Assembly: GCF_963676685.1 (NCBI RefSeq)
Contig: NC_092350.1
Location: 70,558,502 to 70,622,501 of the forward strand
Reading direction: 5' to 3'
From: Mytilus edulis
Taxonomy: Eukaryota > Mollusca > Bivalvia > Mytilida > Mytilidae
Length of the DNA: 64,000 nucleotides
The notes beneath the pieces are model-generated. The model worked only from the letters and a program-made list of their open reading frames with translations. It did not search any database and was not told the DNA's origin. The position numbers and the translations under genes were made by a program. Below, piece by piece: positions 1-11,577 of the stretch; position 1 is the stretch's first letter; each line of letters starts with the position of its first letter.

Positions 1-1600
1 GTTACCGTCAAGTTCTCGATGATTGTGGTGTATGAACATCTTTATGTTGAGTGACTGTCAAGGTATCGGTGCTTGTGGTGTAAGAACACGTCTCAATATA
101 AGTGACTGTTAAGTTCTCGGTGCTTCTTTTATTTTACTCTTTCTCCAGACAAGTGACTGTTAAGTTCTCGGTGCTTCTGTTATTTTACTCTTTCTCCAGA
201 CAAGTGACTGTTAAGTTCTCGATGCTTCTGTTGTTTTACTGTTTCTCCAGACAAGTGACTGTTAAGTTATCGATGCTTCTGTTGTTTTACTGTTTCTCTA
301 GACATATGACTGTTAAGATTGTGCTGCTTCTGTTGTTTAACTGTTTCTCCAAACGAGTGGCTGTCAAGATCTTGGTGCTTCTGTTGTTTGACTGTTTCTC
401 CAGACGAGTGACTGTCAAGATCTTGTTGCTTCTGTTGTTTTACTGTTTCTCCAGACGAGTGACTGCCAAAATCTTGATGCTTCTGTTGTTTGACTGTTTC
501 TCCAGACGAGTGATTGTCAAGATCTTGGTGCTCCTGTTGTTTTATTGTTTCTCCAGACGAGTGATTGTCAAGATCTTGGTGCTCCTGTTGTTTTACTGTT
601 TCTTAAGATGCGTGACTGTCAAGATCTTGGTGCTTCTGTTGTTTTACTGTTTCTCCAGACAAGTGACTGTAAATATCTTGGTGCTTCTGTTATTTTACTG
701 TTTCTCAAGATGAGTGACTGTAGAGATTGCAGTGTTTGTGCTGCTTCATCATTTTTTATTGTTTACCATAATAAGTGACTGTGAGATCTCATTGCTTGTT
801 TTGTTGTAATGCAAATCCTGCTGAGTGACTATTAAAAGATCTCTGTTTTTGTGTTGCTTTACTGTTTCTCAAGTTCAGTGACTGCGAGATCTCGGTGCTT
901 GTAATTCTTTTCTGTATCCGAAGATGAATGACTGTCAATATTTCGGTGTTGTTTTACTTTACTGTATCTCTTGATGAGTGACTGTGAGATATCGGTGCAT
1001 TGATTCATTATTGTATCTGTAGCTGAGTGACTGACATGATCTCAGTGCTAGTGTTGCTTAACTGTAGATTTAGATGAGTGACTGTCAAGATCTTAGTGCT
1101 TGTGTTGCTTTATCATTTCTCTTGATCAATGACTGAGAAATTTAGGTACTTGTGAGTCATTATTGTATCTCAAGATGAGTGATAGATAATATTTGTACTT
1201 GCTTGTGGTGCATTACTGTATCTCAAAATGAGTGACTGTGAGATATCGATGATTATGTTGCTTTATTGTTTTCATGATGATTGACTGTAATATCTCAGTG
1301 CTTGTGATTCATTACTGTATCTCGAGATGAGTGATTGTCAAGATCACTTGGTGCTTATGGTGCATTACTGTATCTCAATATCAGTGTCTTTCAGGATTTT
1401 GTTGATGTGGTGTATTACATTACCTCAAGACGAGTATCAGTCTATACATCGGTGCTTGGGTTGCTTTTATGTATCTTAAAATATTTGACTGTCAAGATCT
1501 CGTGTTTATGATGACCTTATGTATCTTCAAATCAGTGGCTGTCAAAGTACCGGTGTATGTGACGCATTACATAATCTCAAGAAGGTTGACTTTATAATAA
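1..1600. repeat. 51-bp minisatellite array, degenerating rightward
   Basis: Head-to-tail units start with agtgactgt and carry a variable agatctcggtgcttctg core followed by a tttctccaga block. Successive starts at 101 and 152 give a 51-bp period over about 100-715. Because 51 is a multiple of three, one frame stays open for 12 units and gives a hydrophobic 17-residue periodic peptide; I treat that as a by-product. From about 720 to 1600 the units vary in length and diverge but keep the agtgactg start. Confidence 0.9.
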
Positions 1601-2685
1601 GATCGCTTATGTTTCTTGTTATGAACTAAAGAGTCCTGTATCTTGATTTAAATGGTGGGTGACGTGAAATTTTGTTTTCTACCGACCCGAGTTTATATTC
1701 CTGCTTAAAACCGATAACCTCGTCAGTGTTTCCTGTAATTTCTATTGATTTTTATTGTGTGTAGATTTTGGTGTTAAGTGCAAATATTTGGAAGTTTATA
1801 TATTCTGAACTCATTTGCTCAGAAATCAATTCGAACGATATTAACTATACATTCTTTTGTTGAACAGGTGTTTTGACATGCAGGATGTGGTTAGGTTGAT
1901 TATACTTCACTCCTCCTTTTATTCATACTTAATGTATCAAAGAAACTTTAAAATAGGGTTTTGAAGTTTTATTTTCTTTCTTTTTCAGGCAACATTTCCT
2001 GGTTTAGAGAAAAACTGAAACACCAATATTGTGTGTACATGTTGCGATAAACAATTATGACAACACCACTCATTTGTTCTCTTGTTGGTTGGGAAATACA
2101 AGTTGACGTCGGAAAGGAAACTAAATGCTCTACAACATTGAAAAAACTGTTATATATCATGTATACAGTGCTTCTACATGTATGTGTGGAACTCTAACAC
2201 TTATAATATGCAGAATATCTTACTTACTATTTTTAAAGAAGTGTACCAAAGTTTCCACCTATAATTTTTACAGACGTTTTAGGTCAAATTCAATTCCATT
2301 TGTATATTTCAGTAATCATTCCTAATTTTAATTGGACACTTGACAAACATGTTGCTGTTGTATGTGTGTATTTTAAGCAGACAGTAGCCTGAAATTTAAA
2401 ATTTATTTGATGTGCTTAAGGGAGTTTATTAATGTTTATCAAAATTGTATGTTATTGTAATGAAAAGGAAAGGATTTAGTGTTTACCAATCATTTGTCAA
2501 TTTGTTATTCTACGAAGACTTTATCACAAAGCAACAACTCTCACCTCACTGCAAGGCCACCAAGTACGATTAACTGAATTCATTTATTATTATAATATTG
2601 CTTTTAAAGTAGATGTATTTTCTTTCAACGATATATACATGTCTATGTTTCGTTTTACCTTGTTAACAATAATGCCCTTACCATA
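1601..2685. other. AT-rich spacer, no gene recognised
   Basis: This stretch separates the two tandem arrays. Open frames are short (70 codons or fewer) and have no recognisable motif. I see no RNA gene or clear mobile-element end in it. Confidence 0.6.
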
Positions 2686-3805
2686 ATTCTAATAACACTA
2701 TATTGTGTTTTTGGTCAGAATTCTGATAGACATACATGTCAATATTATTCATGTCCTTCTAAATTCTGATAAAAATCTAATATAGTAGCAATGAAACCTT
2801 AACAAAATTCTGATAAGACTTACATCTGACAACAATAGCCTTCTTAACAGAATTCTGATAAGACAGTTGCATCTCATAACAATAACCTTCTTAACATAAT
2901 TCTGACAAGAATCATCGAATATAGTACCAATGAAACCCTTAACAGAATTCTGATAAGACATGCATCTGATAACAATAGCCTTCTTAACAGAATTCTGATA
3001 AGAATCGAATATATAGAACCAATGAAACCCTTAACAGAATTCTGATAAGACAGTCGCATCTCATTACAATAGCCTTCTTAACAGAATTCTGATACGAATC
3101 GAATATATAGAACCAATGAAACCCTTAACAGAATTCTGATAAGACAGTCGCATCTCATAACAATAGCCTTCTTAACAGAATTCTGATAAGACTCACATCT
3201 GATAACAATAGCCTTCTAAACAGAATTCTGATAAGAATCGAATATATAGAACCAATGAATCCCTTAACGTAATTCTGATAAGACTTACATCTGATAACAA
3301 TAGCCTTCTTAACAGAATTCTGATAAGAATCGAATATATAGAACCAATGAAACCCTTAACAGAATTCTGATAAGACAGTCGCATCTCATTACAATAGCCT
3401 TCTTAACAGAATTCTGATAAGACTCGAATATATAGAACCAATGAAATCCTTAACGGAATTCTGATAAGACTTACATCTGATAACAATAGCCTTCTTAATA
3501 GAATTCTGATAAGACATTCGCATCTCATTACAATAGCCTTCTTAACAGAATTCTGATAAGAATCGAATATAGTACCAATGAAACCCGTAACAGAATTCTG
3601 ATAAGACTTACATCTGATAACAGCAATAGCCTTCTTAATAGAATTCTGATAAGACAGTCGCATCTCAAAGCAATAGCCGTCTTAACAGAATTCTGATAAG
3701 TTAGTAGTATCTTGTATCAATGGCTTTCTAAACAAAATTCTTATATGTCTGTAGCATCTAAGCTGGTCTCTTTTGGGATGTTGTTCTTAACATAATTCTG
3801 ATAAG
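2686..3805. repeat. 45-47-bp satellite with a CAGAATTCTG palindrome in most units
   Basis: More than twenty units each carry aacagaattctgataag. Starts at 2941, 2986, 3033, 3080, 3127, 3174 and 3219 give spacings of 45 or 47 bp. Several segment types follow the core: one with cttacatctgataacaatag, one with cagtcgcatctcataacaat, and one with aatcgaatatatagaaccaa. They alternate, giving a higher-order unit of roughly 92-94 bp. The core contains the 10-bp perfect palindrome CAGAATTCTG, so most units contain GAATTC. The edges (2686-2760, 3720-3805) are degraded copies. Confidence 0.92.
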
Positions 3806-4844
3806 ATGATTGTTTTTGAAATACATAGTTTGACTTTATCAGAACGTTCTTATAGTTGCTAGTTAGAAATTGTCTCTTTCTTATCTTGCCAGACCCAGAA
3901 TTTGATCATTTGGAAATAATCAATTGCAAATGGAAGCTGTTAAGTTCTCTTCACTCTCTGATATCGCCCCTGCATATTTTTCGTAATCCATGTTTCTATT
4001 TTACTTTTGGTTTTCAGAGTTGATGGTCTATTGTTTGTACTTCTGTGTGCCGGGTTTGTCTTTTGTTCATTTATTGTCCTACTAAGTGACTAGTCTGAGT
4101 GTTGATTTTCATTTGTTAACGTGTCACACTGTGTAATGCTGCACGTCCGCCGATGTCCAGGCATTATGCGAGAAATATTTTAAGAATATACGATGCTACT
4201 GGACCCAGAAAAAAGTGGTCGTTTCTGCATGGAGAATTGAAGTTGATATCAAAGAATACGAAACTGCCTTTCTTGTATATAAAATCATATCCAATTTTTC
4301 TTAGTATGGATTGCAAAATTATGTATTTTCTGTAGGTGAGATATGCACAGAAGTGATAGATATGTATTATAAATATAGAAAATTGAATAATTATCGTAAT
4401 CAACAACAAAAAAAAAAAAAAACAAAAAAAAACTATCATATACCCAAGCGCCTGTGGATAAAACTAGATAGCTGACATGGTTTAAATTAAAGTAAGACCA
4501 TTAACAGAAAATAAAGGAATATGAAGTACACGTACACGGAAGCTAATCGCACACAATTTCAATGTATAGAAAAACATACAAATGATCAATGGTCAAAGTT
4601 TTTATTCCTGTTCTTCATCTTGATAGTTGCTGGAGGTTCTTCAATAATGAAAGAACCATAAATACCGTAAAACAAGGTCAATATGGTTCCTAGTGTCGAC
4701 TTGAGCAATACTAGTATTTAACGTATATTACTGCACTAATGACTGTCACTATATTTAAATCTAGTCATAAAAAATCTCAAATCAGCACAATACAAGACAA
4801 GAACAGACAGACATATCCGGTATTAATGATTATGAGAATTACGA
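3806..4844. other. Spacer with an A-rich tract, no gene recognised
   Basis: No coding signal is convincing. An A-rich run lies at about 4407-4432. Short open frames on both strands (for example 4153-4335) have no family resemblance. Confidence 0.55.
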
Positions 4845-5163
4845 TTTTTGATTTATCCTACATATCGGTCTTTTAATGTTTTGAATTTCCCTAAAACTTT
4901 AAAGTCTTGAATAACAATGAATCTATGTTTTTGCTTTGAGACCAGAATATTGTCGAAAAAATAGCTAAAAATAATTTGCGTTTCTATGTAAGAAAGAGTC
5001 CGGGAAACTCTCAGAATGCACGATTTTGCGTTATTAACGCAGACCCCTCGCCAAAAATTTTTCGCCTCGCTACGCTCGGCGCATATATTTTGCCTCAGTA
5101 TTAAAAGGGGCTAGTAACGGCCCTGTTATTTAGATCTTATTCCTTTCAATACCAGTAATTCAT
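4845..5163. repeat. Block paralogous to 14700-15041 upstream of VHL-like gene B
   Basis: Both blocks share, in the same order, tttatcctacatat, a gtcttttgatgtt-like stretch, tttgctttgagaccag/a, a gcgtttt/c block and a ttttgcgt block. Both end at a GGCGGATCC-type miniature element. This suggests that the upstream region of gene B has an older copy here. If so, the first exon expected a few hundred bases later is missing from this copy; a Penelope-like fragment occupies that place. Confidence 0.55.
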
Positions 5164-5319
5164 CAGCGGCGGATCTAGAGGGGGTTCCGGGACCCGGTTG
5201 AAACTACCGTATTTTGGAACGATCATCGCAAAGAAGTTTGGACATATACATGTAGTTGAAACCCCTCCTTTAGTCCTGGGTTGCGAACCCCCTTTTAAGA
5301 ACAACTGGATCCGCTCTAG
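5164..5319. mobile_element. GGCGGATCC-type TIR miniature element, degraded copy
   Basis: The left end cagcggcggatctag is inverted at the right end as ctggatccgctctag. The interior has the same G-run/C-run arms as the copies at 15042 and 20832. The flanks (ttcat and cttat) match only partly, as expected for an old insertion. Confidence 0.7.
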
Positions 5320-5602
5320 CTTATACATTATTGATATGTGACCTAATATAAAAATTATTCATGTATAATCATAATAAAGTTTCAGAATCACAGGGACTTT
5401 GAAAGCAAATTACATGTATTTCATTAATGTCAATGTGCAATTAATGTTTACTCTCAATATCTGTACACTAGCTGTCGGGCTCTCATTTGATCAATCCTGA
5501 CACCCCTCGGTGTGTTCTACGACAAGAAAACCCTTAAAATATGCATTATCTATAACATAATATAGGCCTACTGATGTGTTAATTTTTTCCCATTTATTAT
5601 AT
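5320..5602. other. Short spacer, no gene recognised
   Basis: No domain, splice-bounded exon or repeat end could be supported between the miniature element and the Penelope-like fragment. Confidence 0.5.
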
Positions 5603-6560
5603 GGAGAAATTTATGTATTACTGAAAAATTATTACACCAGGGTTTTCGATATCACAATCTAGTCAAAACATTTACTAAATTATCATCGGTATATATAATG
5701 AAATAATTCGTTAATATAACATGCAAACATCTTATACGTTCAGGTATTTCACATCCAATCTTTTATGGTAATATTCTTTACAAAGCACAAACATGTCAGT
5801 ATTCACCTCAAAAGCTTACAAAACCTTTAAACATACTTATTAAGAAGGGATATAGTTACGATACTGTTGTCAGGTCATTGAAGATTGCATATTTTGGCGG
5901 AACTAAACACATTTCTTTAAAAAAAAAACAGTTGTTGGCATGGCACGGGTTATGTTCTTCTCATATATATTTTATGATAGTAGGATACTAAACCCTTAAC
6001 GGGAGGGATTGTGCCTGATATTCATATGATGAAGACATAATCTTTCATGCAATCAGTTGATTGAGGTCTGGAGATGACATGTCAGTTAACATGGTTAATT
6101 GCTAGTAGTCTGTTGCCGGTTATTTCTGTATTATTGTCATTTTATTTATTTTCTTTTTTTAACTCTTCGGACATCGGACTCGGACTTCTCTTGAACTGAA
6201 TTGTGCGTATTGTTATGCGTTTACTTTTCTACATTAGGAGGTATAGGGGGAGGGTTGAGATATCATAAACATGTTTAACCCTGCCGCAATTTTGCTCCTG
6301 TCCCAAGTTAGGAGCCTTTGGCCTTTGTTAGTCTTGAATGCTTTTTAATTTTAGTTTCTTGTGTATAATTCGGAGTTTAGTATGACGTCCATTATCACTG
6401 TACTAGTATATATATTTTTTAAGGGGTAAGCTGAAGGACGCCTTCGAGTGCGGGAGTTTCTCGCTACATTGAAGACCCATTGGGGGCCTTCGGCTGTTGT
6501 CTGCTCTATGGTCGGGTTGTTGTCGCTTTGACACATTCCCCATTTCCTTTCTCAATTTTA
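5603..6560 (+). mobile_element. 5'-truncated Penelope-like element fragment (3' coding end plus 3' UTR)
   Basis: This segment is colinear with 48254-49235. It begins inside the reverse-transcriptase ORF at ggagaaatttatgtattact, has small indels that break the frame, and continues through the same 3' UTR. The UTR includes ttaacgggagggattgt, gatattcatatgatgaagac and the terminal block ending cctttctcaatttta. Compared with the longer copy it lacks the last coding residues and carries several substitutions. It is a dead copy of the same family. Confidence 0.85.
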
Positions 6561-6740
6561 AAAATCGAAAACAAGCACCAAATGATAACAACCAGATAAT
6601 AATAATGGGTAAATAATTTCTTTAATTTTGATTTATTAATATATTGAAAAGCTGTACATGGACATATATTGTGTTGACTGTAATCGGGTCGGACAATTTC
6701 TATTGGACGGAAGGGCCTTTTTTCTAGATGTCTGGTTTAA

Positions 6741-6947
6741 GGGAGTAGACATTGGTTCAGGGAGATAACTCTTTAAATCAGTTAAGCGTTTGTAAAAGTC
6801 AAGTTCATCAATGTATTTTAAGCATTTACCTGAAACAGATTGAAAATAATCTATGTAACCTAGTAGTTTAGAATATATTTTTGAAAATGGTTGACACAAA
6901 CGTACTGATGATTTAAGAGTTATTTCCCTTAACCAAGGTCTACCTCC
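6741..6947. mobile_element. TTAA-flanked TIR miniature element
   Basis: TTAA occurs at 6737-6740 and 6948-6951. Inside it the left end gggagtagacattggttcag is inverted at the right as ccttaaccaaggtctacctcc, with further subterminal similarity (ggagataact against agttatttcc). A TTAA duplication is typical of piggyBac or Kolobok superfamilies. No transposase is present. Confidence 0.75.
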
Positions 6948-6951
6948 TTAA

Positions 6952-7491
6952 ACCTTTATTTTTGTTAGAATTTGAGATTCGGCTTTAATTTTCGCTAGAA
7001 TTCGGGATTTATACTTATCAGGATCCGGGAATTAATGATGATTTGTTGGGGATTCGATAAAGAGTGTTAATCATTTTTTTTCTCGGGAAAACAAGGACTA
7101 AGAAACCCTACCCTCACACTTCTGTATTCTTCCAAGATGAATCTGCCACACACTTTGTTTATACGCAAGTTTTTGAAACTGCAAAAAAAGACCAGCGTTT
7201 CTCATGATCGCCGTGACCAGCGGACCCCAAATATTAATAAAAGATGAGTTAACCATTCGATGTATTGTATTAATGATGACTTGTAGCTAAATGTTTGTAC
7301 ATGCATTCATTCTAGTCTGCAATGCATAAATTCTGTATCTCAAAGAACGTTGTTAGACTTATAGATGTAGACTGGATATGTTTCTATATATTTGTGTTTA
7401 AAACATCTTAATTTTCATGTTGATTCTTTTTAGATCCTCGTTTATAAATCCATAAGCAATTTTTCATAACTCTTATTTTTTTTTTTGACAG
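6952..7491. other. AT-rich non-coding stretch, 5' flank or intron of VHL-like gene A
   Basis: No ORF or repeat boundary is convincing. It ends in a long T run and tgacag, which is the predicted splice acceptor of the next exon. Confidence 0.5.
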
Positions 7492-7536
7492 ATCCGGGAA
7501 GCAGTAAGGGTTTGCAGTCATTTGTAGAAGCAAAAG
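7492..7536 (+). CDS. VHL-like gene A, penultimate exon (predicted)
   Basis: The exon is bounded by a polypyrimidine tract plus gacag on the left and by aaaag|gtaaat on the right. Read in the phase used by genes B and C, it encodes a short polar linker ending SFVEAK, which matches SFGEAK and SFREAK in the paralogues at 21839 and 42522. It is 45 bp long, against 63 and 54 bp in the others, so the linker varies by whole codons. No beta-domain first exon for this gene is visible in the window: it lies to the left of base 1 or has been lost. I inferred the exon from three-way conservation, since it is too short to stand as an ORF. Confidence 0.75.
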
Positions 7537-7929
7537 GTAAATCGAGTTATAATTGTAATTTTTTTTAAGATATTAACATCAAAATTGGTCAAATTGCATC
7601 GAGTTCCAATATTGCGCACATACCATTTTGCAAAAAAGGTGACTGAAATCTGATTTTTTTTTTTTGGAGAATTTAACAGTTTTTAACTTTCATATATCTA
7701 TGCAGGTCTTTCAGAAATGCAGTTTACAAAAATAGACTAATGTCAAATTGTTCTATAAAATTTGGAGAAATAAAACAAAATATCCGTTTTCGATTTTAAT
7801 GAATTTGAAGGAAAATACCACGAACTCATCGTAACAGAATTTTGCGTCGTTTGGAAGTCGGTTCTTATCCATTTCTTTTATGATTCAGTACGGATTCAAA
7901 GTTTTGTTTTGGAACTACATGTATATGTT

Positions 7930-8165
7930 AACAAGAATGTGTCAAAAGTACACAGATGCCCCATCGGCACTATCATTTTCTATGTTTAAAGGACCGAAAA
8001 TGGGGTAAAATCTCTAATTTGGCATTAAAATGAAAAAGATCATATCATACGAAACATGTTTACTAAGTTTCAAGTTGATTGGACTTCAACTTCATAAAAA
8101 ACTACCTCGACCAAAACTTTAACCTGAAGCGGGATAGACGGACGGACAGACCAGAAAACATAATG
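7930..8165 (-). repeat. Dispersed repeat (reverse copy of the 22390 and 43030 repeat)
   Basis: Its reverse complement contains ggtctgtccgtccgtct, a stretch resembling cctcaggttgaaagtt, aatcaacttgaa and a tgataGTGC-type end. The copies in the second introns of genes B and C contain the same blocks in the same order. Here it lies in the opposite orientation in the corresponding intron of gene A. Confidence 0.75.
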
Positions 8166-8507
8166 CCCATAAATTGGAAATAAAAAGGGATAATTTTATA
8201 CCTAGATAAAATAAACACAGTATGTTTCTGATAATGAGAGTAGGTGAGAAACGATCAAAATATGTGCAATTTGAATACCCTCACGTTATTCAAATAAAGA
8301 GATTTAATATTATTGACAATGAATGACACGGCTACATGTATCAACCATCCAGAGACGTAGATGAAGGAAAATATAGATCACCACACATGCAGTATTCAAC
8401 AAGGAGTACAAATTGAAACTGAAACATACATACATAATTTTTACAATTGCAAAAGAAGTCATTTGCATTTGCTGTTGTGTATAATTTTTGAGCATTTTCT
8501 TTTTCAG

Positions 8508-8545
8508 CATGTCCAATATGGGTCCGGAAGAAACTAGCGAAATGA
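8508..8545 (+). CDS. VHL-like gene A, terminal exon (predicted)
   Basis: The exon follows tttctttttcag and ends at tga. With the split codon from the previous exon it encodes the tail CPIWVRKKLAK, which matches CPAWVRRKLRN in genes B and C. Exon length (38 bp) and phase are identical in all three genes. An AATAAA lies at 8785-8790. The conserved tail is basic and carries an invariant CPxWVRxKL motif that is not part of human VHL. Its function is unknown. Confidence 0.78.
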
Positions 8546-8790
8546 AAGGATGTCTATATAATGCATATTTGAACATTGACATTTGAGTGTCCGAAATGAC
8601 CTTAAACAATTTCACAATGACCGCCATCTGACCATGCATGCATCATGATATTTGTTTATTCACGTGCAAGTTTGTTTCCTGACAGGATATATGACGCCTT
8701 TTCTTGCATTTTTTCTACTTTGTATTTTGCAATGCACTAGTGTCACATGCATATATATATAAAATGAAATAAGGCCAATGTTAAAATAAA

Positions 8791-9670
8791 TTTACTTTTG
8801 TATGAAGCTGAGAAACAAGAGAAGTAAATTGAAATGTTTCCGTCCATTCGTCACAACTCGGCCGATTCCGTACCTCATCTAAGGAGATTAGCGGAGTCAC
8901 ACGAGGATTGCCGATTGGTTTCCGTCTTAACTTCCCCTAGATCTCCATACTGATTTGATATTGCATCTATTAAATTGTTACAATTATATTTATGAAATTT
9001 ATATATATCGGTTAAGAATACGCTTCTCTTATTGGATGACATTATGCCAAATAACATTCTTTATTCTTCAGTGATAAATTCCATCGGTCTTAAACAGAAA
9101 AAAACGGACGAGAAAAGGCTATAACTATATATATAACTGTTAATAACCAGTGGGGCATGGGTTATCTGTTTTGAGTGATGTCAAGTTTTTCAATAATTAT
9201 TATGTATACAAATAACCCTTATTTTCTATCACTAAACGAACTCCAGATTGTGAAAAAAAACCGTGACTTGACATGAAATCGAAATTGCACTAACCGTTTG
9301 ATAGATAAAAACAACAGTAAGTGTTTCAAGTGCAGTATAAAAATGGAACTACAAGACTCAATATTTATCGAACGTTTGTATTTTCTACTTTACAAATTTA
9401 TGATGCTGAATTTCCACAAATAACACAATGAAAGAAGGTAGTGTCCAGAATGTAAACTTCACTTGTAAAATAGGCTTTAAAAACGTATAATTTTCATGTA
9501 TGCAACATTTGTTACTTGTTGACTAAAAATGAATAAAACATTTATACGGAAGTTCAAGTTTTTGATTTATTATCCACCATAAAAGGATGCTAGTGGTTGA
9601 TGTACATTTCCCCGTTAGAACTCCTCTATTTTTATATTAATTAGATTACAAGGTAAAAGTTTGTGACACT
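8791..9670. other. Non-coding spacer, nothing recognised
   Basis: It is AT-rich and lacks credible ORFs, exons with paralogous support, or clear element ends. Confidence 0.5.
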
Positions 9671-10262
9671 TATGCATGCTGAACTCCCTTTATATCGTTT
9701 CTGGAACGGATTGGCAAAAAAGAGAGAATAAATGTAGCAGAAAAAGAAAACGTTCTATTTTCCAAAAGTTGACTGTGTTTTTTGTCGAGCCTGCGACTTT
9801 TGTTGCAGAAAGCTCAACATCGGTATATAGTGATCCGGCGGCGTTAGCTAACTTCTTAAAAGCTTTATATTTTAGAAGGTGGAAGATCTGGATGCTTCAT
9901 ACTTTGTATATATACAGTTACCTCATGTTACGAAGTTTCCGTCAGTCACATGTCCTTGACCTCATTTTCATGGTTCAGTGACTACTTGAAAAAAAAGTTA
10001 AATTTCTTTGTAATGTTAAATTCTCTCTTATAATAAGTAATATGATAACTATATTTGGTATGTGCGCACCGTGCAAGGTCCTCGTGCCCGTCAGACAGTT
10101 TCCACTTGATATCGCCCTCATTTCATGGATCAGTGAACAAGGTTAAGTTTTGGTGGTCAAGTCCAAATCTCAGATAATATAAGCAATAGGTCTAATATAT
10201 ATCTATAAGTTGTACATGTTCAACTGACAGGTGTCATCTGACCTAGTCACTAGGTTTTGTTG
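9671..10262 (+). repeat. Probable dispersed repeat with internal echoes
   Basis: Two related blocks recur inside it: cctcattttcatggttcagtga at about 9960 and cctcatttcatggatcagtga at about 10117. A 101-codon open frame (9676-9981) has no protein-family resemblance. The start (gtcgagcctgcgacttttgttgcag) resembles a repeat I associate with bivalve genomes. The assignment rests on memory and internal structure only. Confidence 0.45.
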
Positions 10263-10268
10263 TCTTGA

Positions 10269-10506
10269 ATTTTCCCTCAAGGAAAAGTGTTTGTCAAAAA
10301 TTTCCTCACAGGAAAAAGTATTTCCTCAAAGGAAAATTTGAAGCAACAAATTTCCTCACAGGAAAAAGTATTTCCTCAAAGGAAAATTTGAAGCCGCAAG
10401 TTTCCTCAAAGGAAAAATAATTTCCTCAAAGGAAATAGATTTTCCTCAAAGGAAATATTTATGCAGCAAATTCCCTAAGGGAAATCTTTTTCTCTTGAAG
10501 AAAAAC
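10269..10506. repeat. Array of about ten short hairpins (TTTCC TCAAA GGAAA)
   Basis: Ten consecutive inverted motifs of the form tttcctcaaaggaaa or tttcctcacaggaaa, plus edge variants ttccctaagggaa and ttttccctcaaggaaaa, occur in 238 bp. Linkers such as aatttgaagc and gcaacaaa also repeat. Each could fold into a 5-6-bp stem. It abuts a LINE 3' fragment. Confidence 0.85.
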
Positions 10507-10509
10507 CTT

Positions 10510-11228
10510 CGAGGCAGCCATAATTGTAACAGGTCTTCCTATTTCTACAAGTAATAGAATTGTTTATGATGAGATTGGTTTGGAAACTCTAGCTGAACGA
10601 AGAGAAAGAAGGAAGTTACAATTATTCTTTAATATTCAACATAATAATGCACCAACCTATCTTTGCAATTCAATTCCAGCAACAATCCAAAGTACAGCTG
10701 TTTATGCATTACGTAATGGGAATGATATAATATACCCTTTTTGTAGACTTTCATTAACCCAAGAATCTTTCATAACTTCAACAATACGACTGTGGAATAA
10801 CATTAATGTGGGGACACGCAACATTGACTCTTTAGATAAATTCGAACTAAAAAATCTTGAATTGATTTCAAAAGCCCAAGTACTAAAACATTATGACTTT
10901 GGCAATCGTAAACTCAATATTATTTTGACACAACTTAGGTGCTCAGCTTCTTTTTTGAATTATGATCTTAACAGAGTCAACATTATTTCAGATCCGTCTT
11001 GTAGTTGTGGTGCTAAGTGCGAAGATTCACGTCACGTCTTTTTTTATTGTCCTAATTATTCGAATATAAGAACCAAATTATCTACATTGGTTACCAGATA
11101 ACTCTCTACTAAATTCGAACATCTTAACCTCCGGCGATACGTATTTATAACTAATGTTGAAAATGAGAGAATTGTAAAGAATGTATATGAATTTATTAAA
11201 GAGTCTAAGAGGTTTCTAATTGTGTAAT
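10510..11228 (+). pseudogene. LINE 3' fragment (C-terminal part of ORF2)
   Basis: An open frame from about 10510 to 11101 encodes a C-terminal region like those that follow the reverse transcriptase of many animal non-LTR retrotransposons. It has LAERRERRKL, then a STIRLWNNI motif, then a Cys/His cluster CSCGAKCEDSRHVFFYCPNY. A TAA at about 11099-11101 is followed in the same frame by 40 more codons to 11228. That stop is therefore either a premature stop or the true end. No endonuclease or YxDD part is present, so the copy is 5'-truncated. Confidence 0.8.
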
Positions 11229-11418
11229 ATAGCACATTATAAAGTGCAAATACATGCATATTGTATATAACCATTCATATCATCACACGCCATCTCTTAA
11301 TTCACAGTTCAAATATTCTTTATAAATAAAATAATAATTTATATATATATAATGTATTGTTTGTATGCATGCTTTGTAAATGTTCTATTGTTATAAATTG
11401 TTATCGGAGAAGACTATT

Positions 11419-11577
11419 TAAGAATTGAATGCTTCTTTTTGTAAATTCATTGGGGTGTAAAAGCGTTGACCGAAGTACATTTTGTATGAAGCGCGGAAGC
11501 GCTTTATTCTAAAAATGTGCGCACGGTCAACGCTTTTACAACCCTATGAAGTTACAAAAAGAAGTATTCAATACTTA
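11419..11577. mobile_element. Foldback miniature element (about 60-bp arms)
   Basis: The left arm taagaattgaatgcttcttt is inverted at the right as aaagaagtattcaatactta. The arms continue through ttgtaa.ttcat.ggg and gtaaaagcgttgaccg. The short centre holds gaagcgcggaagcgcttt. A fragment of the same end (agaattgaatgcttctttt) recurs alone at about 16654 in the first intron of gene B. Confidence 0.8.

Noticed and set aside
102..713. 203-codon ORF read as a membrane protein
   Set aside because: It is a translation of a 51-bp minisatellite; the periodicity explains the open frame and no upstream or downstream gene structure supports it.
2686..3805. CRISPR-like array
   Set aside because: The spacers are not unique: they fall into a few alternating types with 45-47-bp periods, there is no cas gene, and the genome is eukaryotic. 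It is a satellite.
9676..9981. Protein-coding gene of 101 codons
   Set aside because: No domain, no conserved splice context, and it lies in a probable dispersed repeat.
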